Counted from the first letter of the stretch, positions 7,253 through 14,590 are shown. The stretch is DNA of 15,118 nucleotides from Halobacteriales archaeon (GCA_029941175.1 JAPYRM010000008.1:1-15118); one strand, 5' to 3'. Program-made: numbers and translations. The notes: a model not told the origin generated them from the letters alone.

Positions 7253-8612
7253 ATTTGGGACGGATGGGTGGAGAGCGACTCTTGATATTTTTACAGCAGA
7301 GAGAGTCAATCTCGTGGGAGAAGCAGTTGTTTCTTATGTTAAGTCGTCTGGCCTCGGGGGGAGACCAATAATAGTTGTGCATGATGCTAGAGAATCATCT
7401 CCAAATTTTGCCAAAGGGCTATGCGAAAAAATGATTCTTTTGGGTCAAGACGTAATATGTGGGGATAGAGATTATCCAACACCAATAGCTGCATGGACAG
7501 TTGTTCATAGAGACCTTGCAGGTGCAATTGTGATAACTGCTTCTCACAATCCACCAGAGTATAATGGGATAAAGTTTATACCATCTGATGGGGCCCCTGC
7601 TTTGCCCGAAGTAACTATCGAGTTAGAGAAATATCTAGTGAATCCAGATAATGTATTGAAGGGAGGAGGGAGGATCGAGGTAGTGGATCTAGTTAGTCCA
7701 TATGTGAAACATATTAGAGAAATAATTGGAGGGGACCTTAAAGGACTTAGAGTTGTGTATGATGCCATGCATGGAAGTGGAAGAGGAATTACGGATGAAA
7801 TTCTTAAGAATTCGGGGGCAGATGTCAAATCAATAAGAGATTATTTGGATCCTACATTTGGGGGAACTCCTCCAGAACCAAAATCCGAAAATCTAGAGTT
7901 GCTGATTGAGTCTATTCGGAATGGAGAAGGGAATATTGGAATTGCGAATGATGGGGATGCGGATCGGGTTGCAATTGTGACCCCTAAGAGAGGGTGTCTT
8001 GATGGGAATTTATTATTTGCTGTGCTTTATGAATATTTACTTGAGAGGGACACGGGTCCAGCAATTAGAACGGTTTCAACAACATACTTAATTGACAAAA
8101 TAGCAGAGTTTCATGGAGAATCGGTGGTTGAAGTTCCAGTAGGTTTCAAATGGGTTGCCCAAGCTATGAAAACGCATTCGGCTTTATTTGGAGGGGAAGA
8201 CTCAGGTGGTTTTTCCATGAGAGGGCATGTTAGAGAAAAAGATGGCGTTTTAATTGCTCAACTAGCAGCTGCTGCAGAGTTAGAAAAGTCGTTAGATGAA
8301 AGAGTAGATTTGATTCTAGAGAAATATGGAGAAGTTCACCAACTAACACAAAATATTACCTGTCAAGAGTCAAAGAAAAAGGAAGTATTAGAGAAAGTTC
8401 GTCGTGGCGTGGGGAATGAATTTTCAGGAGTGAAAATAAAAGAAGTTAATGATATTGATGGGGTGAAAATTCTACTAGTAGATGGATCTTGGATTCTATT
8501 ACGCCCTAGTGGTACAGAGCCAAAAATGCGCATATACACGGAGGGGAACAGTAAACGTACGGTTGAAGAATTGGTAGAGAATGGAGAAGAATTAATCAGG
8601 GAGTTGATATGA
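7239..8612 (+). CDS. glmM: Phosphoglucosamine mutase / phosphohexomutase
   Basis: This 457-aa alpha-D-phosphohexomutase moves phosphate between C6 and C1 of a hexose phosphate. The four family signatures are present. The phosphoserine loop is TASHNPP with S102. The metal loop is DGDADR with D238, D240 and D242. The sugar-binding GEDSGGFS lies in the middle domain, and the C-terminal phosphate loop is RPSGTEP (422-428). Length matches the archaeal GlmM-like group, whose members act on glucosamine-, glucose- or mannose phosphates, so the exact substrate is open. GlmM activity feeds UDP-GlcNAc synthesis for glycoproteins. The start is fixed by a Shine-Dalgarno and by the 14-nt overlap with the amidotransferase gene. 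Its 3' end overlaps the convergent GNAT gene by 21 nt. Confidence 0.93.
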   Translation: MEQIKFGTDGWRATLDIFTAERVNLVGEAVVSYVKSSGLGGRPIIVVHDARESSPNFAKGLCEKMILLGQDVICGDRDYPTPIAAWTVVHRDLAGAIVITASHNPPEYNGIKFIPSDGAPALPEVTIELEKYLVNPDNVLKGGGRIEVVDLVSPYVKHIREIIGGDLKGLRVVYDAMHGSGRGITDEILKNSGADVKSIRDYLDPTFGGTPPEPKSENLELLIESIRNGEGNIGIANDGDADRVAIVTPKRGCLDGNLLFAVLYEYLLERDTGPAIRTVSTTYLIDKIAEFHGESVVEVPVGFKWVAQAMKTHSALFGGEDSGGFSMRGHVREKDGVLIAQLAAAAELEKSLDERVDLILEKYGEVHQLTQNITCQESKKKEVLEKVRRGVGNEFSGVKIKEVNDIDGVKILLVDGSWILLRPSGTEPKMRIYTEGNSKRTVEELVENGEELIRELI

Positions 8613-8996
8613 TCCTGTGTATCTTCCTTCTATCGTAGGCGTAATTGAAAATCCTAGCTTTTGGTAGAATTGTAGAGACATTTGATCAAATTCTGCAACA
8701 AGAGGTTCATCTGATTTTTTAGCTGCAGTTTTCACGAGAATGGATCCTATCCCTTGGTTACGGCGTTTGGATCTGACAGCAATCGTTTCTATAATATTTC
8801 CAGTAGATACAAGAATACCAAGAATTGATGTTGGAGATTCGGCTACTAGAACCTCTTCTGAAGAGATTCTACTTTGAACAATTTTCAGATCGAATTGGAG
8901 CATTGATCCATCGATTATGTTCATAATAGAGGAGAGATCGGAGGTTGTAGCACTTCGTACTTTGAGTCTACTAGATTCCACAAGAGAGCTATGCAA
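8592..8996 (-). CDS. GNAT-family N-acetyltransferase
   Basis: The 134-aa protein has the GNAT fold. The acetyl-CoA pyrophosphate loop is RRNQGIGS (residues 78-85) after the strand IETIAVRS (69-76). A C-terminal FYQKLGFS (110-117) is the usual GNAT motif B. The substrate cannot be told from sequence. It follows the SAMP2-like gene by 24 nt on the same strand and is probably in one transcript with it; an acetyl-lysine or small-molecule role are both possible. No Shine-Dalgarno precedes the ATG at 8996; a GTG at 8981 (residue 6) is an alternative start. Its end overlaps the convergent glmM by 21 nt. The protein is short for GNATs but contains the full core. Confidence 0.85.
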   Translation of the reverse strand: MHSSLVESSRLKVRSATTSDLSSIMNIIDGSMLQFDLKIVQSRISSEEVLVAESPTSILGILVSTGNIIETIAVRSKRRNQGIGSILVKTAAKKSDEPLVAEFDQMSLQFYQKLGFSITPTIEGRYTGSYQLPD

Positions 8997-9020
8997 GTTA
9001 TAGAGGAAAGGTTTGCTGAA

Positions 9021-9218
9021 TTAACCCCCGCTAAGTACCGTTAGCAACTTAGAATGAGTAGCAGTAACAGGAGAATCATGGGGGACAGGGATTCCATCTA
9101 CTAATATTACAACTTCATTTGGAGAGATATTTATATCTCGTAATAAGTCTACATATGTCTCGTTGGAAACGTCGAATTCGTGAGAATCGCCACCTACTAT
9201 TGAAAGGATCGCTTTCAC
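9021..9218 (-). CDS. samp2: Ubiquitin-like small archaeal modifier protein (SAMP2-like)
   Basis: Starting at GTG 9218 the product is 65 aa, close to the 66 aa of Haloferax SAMP2. It is a beta-grasp protein ending in Ser-Gly-Gly, the C-terminal diglycine that an E1 enzyme adenylates. The middle block INISPNEVVILVDGIPVPHD (29-48) resembles recalled SAMP2. SAMP2 is conjugated to protein lysines and also serves in sulfur transfer for tRNA thiolation. The frame is open to an ATG at 9263, giving 80 aa. That start is disfavoured because the extra residues (ESRHCKITCHSKNH) fit no family member and a TATA-like element lies at 9241-9248, downstream of it. The gene diverges from rfcS and precedes a GNAT gene. 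The E1 partner is not in the window. Confidence 0.88.
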   Translation of the reverse strand: MKAILSIVGGDSHEFDVSNETYVDLLRDINISPNEVVILVDGIPVPHDSPVTATHSKLLTVLSGG

Positions 9219-9240
9219 ATGGTTTTTAGAATGGCAAGTG

Positions 9241-9248
9241 ATTTTACA
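9241..9248 (-). promoter_or_regulatory. TATA-like element for the SAMP2-like gene
   Basis: The minus strand reads tgtaaaat, centred 26 nt before the GTG at 9218. This supports the short 65-aa form and a leaderless mRNA. Confidence 0.45.
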
Positions 9249-9266
9249 GTGTCGACTTTCCACGGG

Positions 9267-9273
9267 GTTTAAG
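9267..9273 (+). promoter_or_regulatory. TATA-like element for rfcS
   Basis: The site gtttaag is centred 27 nt before the rfcS ATG. It lies about 26 bp from the opposing SAMP2 promoter, so the two genes share a compact divergent control region of 78 bp. No Shine-Dalgarno is seen. Confidence 0.45.
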
Positions 9274-9296
9274 ATTGGGAAAGGCGTCGGAATAAC

Positions 9297-10268
9297 ATGG
9301 ATGGTGCTACCTCACCTGGGAAGGGAGGAATATGGATTGAAAAATATAGGCCAAGGTCACTATCAGAAATTGTTGGCCAAGAAGCAATAACATCAAGGTT
9401 AAAGGGTTATGTTGAAAAGAAAGACCTGCCTCACTTGCTCTTTTCGGGGCCTGCAGGAGTGGGGAAAACGACGAGCTCTATTGCGATTGCTCAAGAAATA
9501 TATGGAGAAAAATGGAAGGAAAATTTCCTTGAACTTAATGCATCTGACGAGAGGGGAATCGACGTTGTTAGGAATAGAATAAAGAATTTTGCTCGGTCTT
9601 CTTTTGGGAATTATGATTATAAAATCATATTCCTTGATGAAGCAGATTCGCTGACTAAAGATGCTCAAAGTGCTCTGAGAAGAACAATGGAACAATTTTC
9701 ACATAATACTAGGTTTATATTGTCATGTAATTATTCCAATAGGATCATTGATCCGATTCAATCTAGATGTGCAGTGTTTCGATTTCCACCGTTATCTGAT
9801 GAGGCCATATCGGGAAGGGTGAGGGAAATTGCAGATGAAGAGGGAATAAAGATTACAGAGGATGGGTTGAATGCAATCATATACGTATCCCAAGGAGACA
9901 TGAGAAAGGCGATAAATTCACTTCAAGCTGCTTCAATAACGGGTAAAGAAGTTGAAGAAGAGAATGTGTATAAAACTGCTGCATCTGCAAGACCAGAGGA
10001 CATAAATTCGATGGTGGGAAAGGCGATAGATGGAGATTTCATAGGGGCTAGAGAAATATTGGAAATCTTACTAATAAAGGGGGGAATTTCAGGAGGGGAC
10101 ATAATAGACCAATTATATCGGTCGGTGTGGGAATTCCAAGTAGATAATAAGATTGCAGTGGTGATGATAGATCGAATTGGAGAAGCAGATTATAGAATTT
10201 CGGAGGGGGCAAATGAAAGAATACAATTAGAGGCACTGCTCGCTGCTATATCGATGAATAGTCAGTAG
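9297..10268 (+). CDS. rfcS: Replication factor C small subunit (clamp loader)
   Basis: The 323-aa AAA+ ATPase forms the clamp loader that opens and loads PCNA at primer ends. Walker A is GPAGVGKT (residues 51-58) and Walker B is FLDEAD (112-117). The SRC motif carrying the trans-acting arginine is at 156-158 (IQSRC). [16 protein letters not shown] (13-28) is the classic RFC box II region. Length matches archaeal RfcS, and no intein interrupts it. The ATG at 9297 is preceded by a TATA-like element and fits a leaderless mRNA. alaS follows on the same strand after 57 nt. The arrangement SAMP2 - rfcS - alaS is, as I recall, also found in Haloferax. The large subunit is not in the window. Confidence 0.97.
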   Translation: MDGATSPGKGGIWIEKYRPRSLSEIVGQEAITSRLKGYVEKKDLPHLLFSGPAGVGKTTSSIAIAQEIYGEKWKENFLELNASDERGIDVVRNRIKNFARSSFGNYDYKIIFLDEADSLTKDAQSALRRTMEQFSHNTRFILSCNYSNRIIDPIQSRCAVFRFPPLSDEAISGRVREIADEEGIKITEDGLNAIIYVSQGDMRKAINSLQAASITGKEVEEENVYKTAASARPEDINSMVGKAIDGDFIGAREILEILLIKGGISGGDIIDQLYRSVWEFQVDNKIAVVMIDRIGEADYRISEGANERIQLEALLAAISMNSQ

Positions 10269-10325
10269 GGAAGAGATTAGTCAAGCCCGAAATCCTTTTG
10301 TGCAAATAGGCTCGATACGGCCACA

Positions 10326-13094
10326 ATGAGTGATTTGGAGGAGGAATATTTCCTTGATTATTTTAAAAAAGAGGGATTTTTTCGAAGAGAATGTGAAGAG
10401 TGCGGGGTATTCTTTTGGACAAGAAATGAGTCTAGGCATAAATGTGGAGAATCTCCATGCGAAGAGTATGATTTTATTGGAAACCCAGGATTCGATAAGA
10501 AATATACAGTAGATGAAATGAGGGAAAAGTTTCTCTCGTTTTTTGAAGATAACAACCATACGAGAGTCGGACCGTATCCGGTTGCGGCCAACAGGTGGAG
10601 GGATGATGTATTACTGACTCAGGCTTCGATATATGATTTCCAGCCTCTTGTTACCTCAGGGGAAGCCCCACCTCCAGCAAATCCATTGGCAATAAGTCAG
10701 CCATGCATAAGGATGCAAGATATAGACAATGTTGGTCGAACTGGCCGGCATACCATAGCATTTGAGATGTTAGCCCACCACGCATTTAATGCACTAGATG
10801 ATGGCCCAGATGAATTAGCATATAGCGGAAAAATTTATTGGAAAGATGAAACAGTTAGATATTGTGATGAATTTTTAAAAGAAATGGGTGCAAATCTGGA
10901 GGAAGTGGTATACATAGAAGATCCATGGGTGGGTGGCGGAAATGCGGGACCGGCATTTGAGGTAGTATATAGAGGTCTAGAATTGGCTACATTAGTGTTT
11001 ATGTCGCTCGAAATTGATCCAGAGGGAGAGTATGAGTTAAAAGATGGGCAACGATATTCACCCATGCAAACATATATCGTAGACACGGGTTATGGTTTGG
11101 AGAGATTGACGTGGGTTTCCCAGGGTACACCTACAATTTATGAGGCCATATATCCAGAGATGATAGAATTGCTCGTTGGCGATGTAGGGATAGAACATAC
11201 TGAAGAGGACAAAGAATTATTGCACAGAGCTGCTAGATTGGCTGGAGAGTTGGACATAGATAAATCGGAAACGTTTGAGATTGCGAGAGAGAAAATTGCG
11301 GAAGATTTGTCTGTTACGAGAGAGAAATTAGAACAGGTAATGGCACCTATGGAAGCCATATATGCCATTTCAGATCATTGCAGAGCATTGGCGTTTATGT
11401 TAGGTGATGGGATAGTTCCGTCAAATGTTGGAACGGGATATCTTGCGAGGATGGTCATCAGAAGGGCAGAAAGATTATGTAATTCAGCCGGGGTGAAAAT
11501 AAGATTGGAAGAATTGGTAGATATACAAGCAGAGAAAATTGGATACAATAACCGAGAGATTATTAGAGATATTGTGTGTGCAGAAATTGAAAGATATGGA
11601 GAAACTCTTGAGAGAGGATCTAGGAAAGTGGATCAAATGAGCAAAGACTATTCTAAGTCAAGAGGGCCGATACCAACTGAGAAATTAATTGAGCTTTATG
11701 ATTCTCATGGAATTCAGCCCGCAATGGTGAAAGAAATAGCAGAAGGGTCGGGGGTATTGGTAGATATTCCTGATGATTTTTATTCCCTTGTTGCTGCAAG
11801 CCATGAGAAAAGACAAAGTAAAAAACAAACAAAAATAGAGAATCTATCAAAGGTGAAAGAAAGCATTTCCAAAACTAAAAGATTGTATTACGAAGAACCA
11901 GCCCAAACTAAATTTGATGCAAAAGTGATAGAAGTCATAGACAATAAGGATGGGTCATTTGAATTAATTTTAGATCGGACTTTATTTTATCCAGAGGGGG
12001 GCGGTCAACCTTCGGATATTGGAATTATATCAAGTGGGGATGTAAAGGCGAAAGTAACAGATGTGCAGACAGAAGGTGGAATTATTTTTCACAGTGTCGA
12101 TGAGAATATAAAAGTTGGGAGCACTGTTAAGGGAGAAATTGACAGTAGTAGAAGACGGAGGTTAATGCGACATCACACTGCAACACATATTCTGGTTCAC
12201 TCGGCTAGACAGCTACTAGGCGAACATATACGCCAAGCAGGAGCTCAGAAAGGAGTAGATAATTCTAGGGTAGATATTCAACATTATAGGAAAATAAGTA
12301 GAGAAGATATCAGGAGTATCGAAGCTATTGCGAATGAAATTATTGTTGAGAATACAGAAATAGAACAGGAATGGCTAGACAGGCATGAAGCGGAAAAACG
12401 GTATGGGTTTGATTTATACCAAGGGGGGATACCAAAAGGAATGGACATCAGGTTGATCCATGTTGCGGGGGATGTGCAAGCTTGTGCAGGTACTCACGTG
12501 AATAGAACAGGAGATATAGGGATTATTAAGATTGTAAATACAGAAAGAATCCAGGATGGTGTTGAGAGAATAATTTTTGCAGCAGGAGATGCTGCTTTGA
12601 GAGAGGTACAAAGGACAGAAGACATATTAGTAGAAAGTGCAAATGTGTTGAATATCTCTCCTGCGGAAGTACCCAAAACCACGCAGAGATTTTTTGAAGA
12701 GTGGAAAGAGAGAGGAAAACATATAGATAATTTGAGACGAGAGGTTGCTAAAAATCGCGGAGGAGAAGGGGCGAAGGAAATTGAGGTAGGTGGTTTGGTA
12801 GTAGTGATTCAGAGAGTTGATACAGACATGGGGCAGCTTAGAGAAATTGCAAATGCAATAGTAGAGGAAGGAAAAGTTGCAATTCTAGGTAGTGGAGACC
12901 AGGGAGCCAAGATAGTTGTGGCAGTTCCAAAGGGTGTAAAATTAAATGCAGATAAAGTGATGAAAGAGTTGGCAGAATTAATAGGAGGAAGAGGAGGAGG
13001 TTCAGCAGAGTTTGCGCAGGGAGGAGGTCCCGAAGTGGATAAACTTGATCGGGCATTGGAATCGGTGGAAGATATAATAATCTCGGGCGACTAG
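10326..13094 (+). CDS. alaS: Alanyl-tRNA synthetase, archaeal type
   Basis: This 922-aa class II enzyme charges tRNA-Ala with alanine and clears misacylated Ser and Gly. The archaeal N-terminal segment with CEECGVFFW (residues 23-31) and further Cys precedes the catalytic core. Core signatures include [13 protein letters not shown] and [15 protein letters not shown]. The editing domain carries the metal-binding HxxxH (H617, H621) and CxxxH (C720, H724, in CAGTH). The C-terminal DHHA1-like region with [15 protein letters not shown] closes the protein. Length is normal for archaeal AlaRS. The start ATG at 10326 opens a typical archaeal N-terminus. Its stop lies one base from the end of the convergent small lipoprotein gene. 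Confidence 0.98.
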   Translation: MSDLEEEYFLDYFKKEGFFRRECEECGVFFWTRNESRHKCGESPCEEYDFIGNPGFDKKYTVDEMREKFLSFFEDNNHTRVGPYPVAANRWRDDVLLTQASIYDFQPLVTSGEAPPPANPLAISQPCIRMQDIDNVGRTGRHTIAFEMLAHHAFNALDDGPDELAYSGKIYWKDETVRYCDEFLKEMGANLEEVVYIEDPWVGGGNAGPAFEVVYRGLELATLVFMSLEIDPEGEYELKDGQRYSPMQTYIVDTGYGLERLTWVSQGTPTIYEAIYPEMIELLVGDVGIEHTEEDKELLHRAARLAGELDIDKSETFEIAREKIAEDLSVTREKLEQVMAPMEAIYAISDHCRALAFMLGDGIVPSNVGTGYLARMVIRRAERLCNSAGVKIRLEELVDIQAEKIGYNNREIIRDIVCAEIERYGETLERGSRKVDQMSKDYSKSRGPIPTEKLIELYDSHGIQPAMVKEIAEGSGVLVDIPDDFYSLVAASHEKRQSKKQTKIENLSKVKESISKTKRLYYEEPAQTKFDAKVIEVIDNKDGSFELILDRTLFYPEGGGQPSDIGIISSGDVKAKVTDVQTEGGIIFHSVDENIKVGSTVKGEIDSSRRRRLMRHHTATHILVHSARQLLGEHIRQAGAQKGVDNSRVDIQHYRKISREDIRSIEAIANEIIVENTEIEQEWLDRHEAEKRYGFDLYQGGIPKGMDIRLIHVAGDVQACAGTHVNRTGDIGIIKIVNTERIQDGVERIIFAAGDAALREVQRTEDILVESANVLNISPAEVPKTTQRFFEEWKERGKHIDNLRREVAKNRGGEGAKEIEVGGLVVVIQRVDTDMGQLREIANAIVEEGKVAILGSGDQGAKIVVAVPKGVKLNADKVMKELAELIGGRGGGSAEFAQGGGPEVDKLDRALESVEDIIISGD

Positions 13095-13095
13095 T

Positions 13096-13218
13096 TTAAG
13101 AAATTGAGTTTATATTGAGAGAGTACGAACACGACGGGGTCTCTGAACACCCAGAAATGATGAGACAAAGTGCTGCTACGATGACAAGAAGGTGAGATTT
13201 ATTTATTTTATTATTCAT
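13096..13218 (-). CDS. Small predicted lipoprotein (40 aa)
   Basis: The reading frame encodes MNNKINK followed by a hydrophobic core (LLVIVAALCLIISGC, residues 10-24), a good Sec signal peptide with a lipobox ending at C24. Cleavage there would leave a lipid-anchored mature peptide of only 17 residues with a second Cys at position 30. The start is supported by a ggag Shine-Dalgarno six bases upstream and by an AT-rich TATA-like palindrome about 42 nt upstream. It converges on alaS, one base between the stops. The size is like bacterial entericidin-type lipoproteins, but I recognise no homologue. It could instead be the remnant of a longer lipoprotein. Function unknown. Confidence 0.55.
   Translation of the reverse strand: MNNKINKSHLLVIVAALCLIISGCSETPSCSYSLNINSIS
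13198..13215 (+). terminator. T-rich tract beyond alaS
   Basis: A stretch tttatttattttattatt begins 104 nt after the alaS stop and could end plus-strand transcription. It overlaps the start of the small lipoprotein gene on the other strand, whose Asn/Lys/Ile codons also account for the T-richness, so this is weak. Confidence 0.25.
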
Positions 13219-13224
13219 ACCCTA

Positions 13225-13228
13225 CTCC
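13225..13228 (-). promoter_or_regulatory. Shine-Dalgarno of the small lipoprotein gene
   Basis: The minus strand reads ggag six bases before the ATG at 13218. Most single genes here lack such a site, so it supports this short frame as a translated gene. Confidence 0.45.
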
Positions 13229-13250
13229 GTATATCTGGATGTAGGTCTTC

Positions 13251-13268
13251 CATGATATAATTATATAG
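13251..13268. repeat. 18-bp repeat, copy 1, with 12-bp palindrome core
   Basis: The sequence catgatataattatatag occurs here and again, identically, at 14440-14457. Its core atataattatat is a perfect palindrome. This copy lies 33-50 nt upstream of the small lipoprotein ATG, where it could act as a TATA element, and 35 nt past the MORN gene stop. The 84-bp spacer around it is otherwise AT-rich and empty. Confidence 0.6.
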
Positions 13269-13302
13269 TATATTAATTAATTAATTCGAAAATAAAGGCA
13301 AG

Positions 13303-13584
13303 TTATAGAAGTACACCTTTTTCCCAAATGCCTTCCAATTGATGACCATTTGCGTAGATCAAAGTCCCTTGACCATGCGTGAGGCCATTTTTGAATTCAC
13401 CCACATATTGGACACCATTTGAGGGGGTCATAGTTCCTTTACCATTCATGAGGCCATTTTTGAATTCACCCACATATTGGTCACCATCTGCGAAGTTCAA
13501 AGTCCCTTGACCATGGGGCATATCATCTTTTAATTCACCCACATATTGGTCACCATTTGGGTAGGTGTAAGTTTTTTCTACCAT
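13303..13584 (-). CDS. MORN-repeat protein
   Basis: The 93-aa protein is almost wholly four MORN repeats of 23 residues, each built on YVGE(F/L)K(N/D)..., then HGQGT or NGKGT, then a ..(N/D)G turn; the last is degenerate (LEGIWEKG). MORN repeats fold as beta-hairpins and are linked to membrane or protein binding; no enzyme domain is attached and no signal peptide is present. The repeats are also visible in the DNA as a 69-bp period, two copies sharing 31 identical bases (13381-13411 and 13450-13480). This suggests recent duplication. The ATG at 13584 has no Shine-Dalgarno but has an AT-rich palindrome 36-45 nt upstream. MORN proteins are uncommon in archaea, so transfer from bacteria is possible. 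Role unknown. Confidence 0.85.
   Translation of the reverse strand: MVEKTYTYPNGDQYVGELKDDMPHGQGTLNFADGDQYVGEFKNGLMNGKGTMTPSNGVQYVGEFKNGLTHGQGTLIYANGHQLEGIWEKGVLL
13381..13556 (-). repeat. 69-bp tandem repeat within the MORN gene
   Basis: The string aattcacccacatattgg recurs at 13394, 13463 and 13532, exactly 69 bp (23 codons) apart. Between the first two copies, 31 consecutive bases are identical. The array encodes the MORN units and could change copy number by slippage or recombination. Confidence 0.85.
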
Positions 13585-13616
13585 GATTGGTATTAGATGG
13601 GCTCTCTGAGATAATA

Positions 13617-13630
13617 ATATAGTATACTAT
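13617..13630 (-). promoter_or_regulatory. AT palindrome, likely TATA region of the MORN gene
   Basis: The perfect palindrome tagtatacta (13620-13629) lies within an AT-rich stretch 33-46 nt before the MORN ATG. The 120-bp spacer between the MORN and reductase genes holds nothing else that I can identify. Confidence 0.4.
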
Positions 13631-13704
13631 GGTTGTGGTGAGTTATGTTATATACAAATTAACATTAGGAGCAGTGCTGTGAACTTCATCCTCTCCTCAG
13701 GCTT

Positions 13705-14217
13705 CTAATCTGCACTTGCTACGGGTTTCCATATGATTTGTGTGATGCCACCTGCAAATTTTGCTTCAGATTCTTTTTTCCATGAATCCGGTAAGCGAAT
13801 CCCATATTTCCCATAAACAGGAATTCCATGCTCTAGTTCAATTGGAATTCGCGTAACCACAATTTCATCAATTAATTCTGCTTGAAGACACTCACCATTG
13901 AGAATCCCCCCTCCAAGAAGCCAAATATTCTTGCCAGATTTACTCTTCAAATCGCGGATGAAATCAATGGCATTGTGGGTTCTTCGAGAAATTATATGTC
14001 GTTCAATTTCTGTGAATTCCTCTTCTTCAAATTGGCTGATGACGTCCCAAGTTCTTCTTCCAATAAGGACACAATCTATAGTTTGCATAAACTTCTCCAT
14101 CCCATAGTCTTCCAACTCTGAATGCCCAGGTAGCCATTCAAGACCATCATCTAGTGTTGCTATGAAACCATCAGCGCTTGTTGCGATATGAAGAATGACT
14201 CGTCGCGCTTCTACCAT
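13705..14217 (-). CDS. RibD C-terminal / dihydrofolate-reductase-like protein
   Basis: The 170-aa protein belongs to the RibD_C/DHFR-fold family like bacterial YyaP and YwjB. The first strand and loop read VILHIATSADGFIA (residues 7-20) and continue to LEWLPG. The middle has CVLIGRRTWDVI and the NADPH-binding glycine strand is NIWLLGGGILNGECL. These proteins share the NADPH-dependent reductase fold but their substrates are mostly unknown. It is not clearly a true folate reductase nor the riboflavin enzyme. The ATG at 14217 has no Shine-Dalgarno; gttttatc on the minus strand (14243-14250) is a TATA candidate 29 nt upstream. It stands alone in an accessory stretch next to the MORN gene, and a bacterial origin is plausible but untested. 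Confidence 0.87.
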   Translation of the reverse strand: MVEARRVILHIATSADGFIATLDDGLEWLPGHSELEDYGMEKFMQTIDCVLIGRRTWDVISQFEEEEFTEIERHIISRRTHNAIDFIRDLKSKSGKNIWLLGGGILNGECLQAELIDEIVVTRIPIELEHGIPVYGKYGIRLPDSWKKESEAKFAGGITQIIWKPVASAD

Positions 14218-14242
14218 ATCAATTCTATGACGGAAGAAAGCT

Positions 14243-14250
14243 GATAAAAC
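14243..14250 (-). promoter_or_regulatory. TATA-like element for the RibD_C/DHFR-like gene
   Basis: The minus strand reads gttttatc, centred about 29 nt before the ATG at 14217. It fits a leaderless transcript like those of the neighbouring core genes. Confidence 0.35.
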
Positions 14251-14263
14251 TATCGAGTCATAT

Positions 14264-14410
14264 ATGATTGGGACGGGGTTTGACTGTGGCCTCGCACCAC
14301 TCCCTCATTGCCATATTGATTGTGTTGAATGTGGTTCTATTCTTTGCAGTCGTTTTTGTCTCAAAGCTGTCAAAGATTCAAACCTCTATTTGGTTGAAGT
14401 TCCAGAATAG
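14264..14410 (+). CDS. Possible Cys-rich small protein (48 aa)
   Basis: An open frame of 48 codons starts with ATG just upstream of, and divergent from, the reductase gene. The product has six cysteines and two nearby histidines: C8, H15, C16, H17, C20, C23 (a C-V-E-C-G knuckle), C28 and C32. A short Leu/Val-rich tail follows. Small zinc-binding proteins with C-x-x-C-G knuckles are common in haloarchaea, and this could be one. Evidence against it: no Shine-Dalgarno, a TATA candidate too close to the ATG, and no recognised homologue. It may also be a fragment of a decayed gene. Confidence 0.35.
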   Translation: MIGTGFDCGLAPLPHCHIDCVECGSILCSRFCLKAVKDSNLYLVEVPE

Positions 14411-14439
14411 AGAATAGGAAATTTATTCATTCGGTGACT

Positions 14440-14457
14440 CATGATATAATTATATAG
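14440..14457. repeat. 18-bp repeat, copy 2
   Basis: This is an exact second copy of catgatataattatatag, with the same perfect 12-bp palindromic core (14444-14455). Flanking bases differ from those of copy 1 immediately on both sides. If it is a plus-strand TATA element, transcription would begin near 14475, ahead of the possible RNA fold at 14533-14590. Confidence 0.6.
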
Positions 14458-14532
14458 ACCTTCTGAACTGATAAGATACCATACCCAATCACTTCTATTT
14501 TCTTTCCGGGGGATTATAATTATGAAAAATGA

Positions 14533-14590
14533 CCATAGGTTCTGTCCCCTATTTCGATGCAGACATTACGTGAAGTCTGTAGGGCTATGG
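14533..14590 (+). ncRNA. Candidate structured RNA element
   Basis: Three nested complementary segments are visible. ccatag (14533-14538) pairs with ctatgg (14585-14590). ccct (14547-14550) pairs with aggg (14581-14584). cagac (14560-14564) pairs with gtctg (14575-14579) around a 10-nt loop. That gives 15 base pairs with one-sided bulges of 8 and 9 nt. No known RNA family is recognised, and such pairing can arise by chance in a spacer of this size. Confidence 0.25.

Noticed and set aside
9219..9263. In-frame 15-codon extension of the SAMP2-like gene to an ATG
   Set aside because: It would place the TATA-like element at 9241-9248 inside the gene and lengthen the protein beyond the family's usual ~65 residues.
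13155..13199. Box C-like sequence (aatgatga) with a later gatgac, suggesting a C/D-box guide RNA
   Set aside because: No CTGA box D or D' occurs at suitable spacing, and the stretch is explained by the signal-peptide codons of the small lipoprotein on the other strand.
13381..13556. Regular repeats that could suggest a CRISPR array
   Set aside because: The 69-bp period is a multiple of three within an open frame and encodes MORN units; there are no unique spacers between conserved repeats.
14373..14390. Sequence resembling a tRNA T-loop (gattcaaacc)
   Set aside because: No matching acceptor, D or anticodon stems are found around it, and it lies in the Cys-rich ORF.
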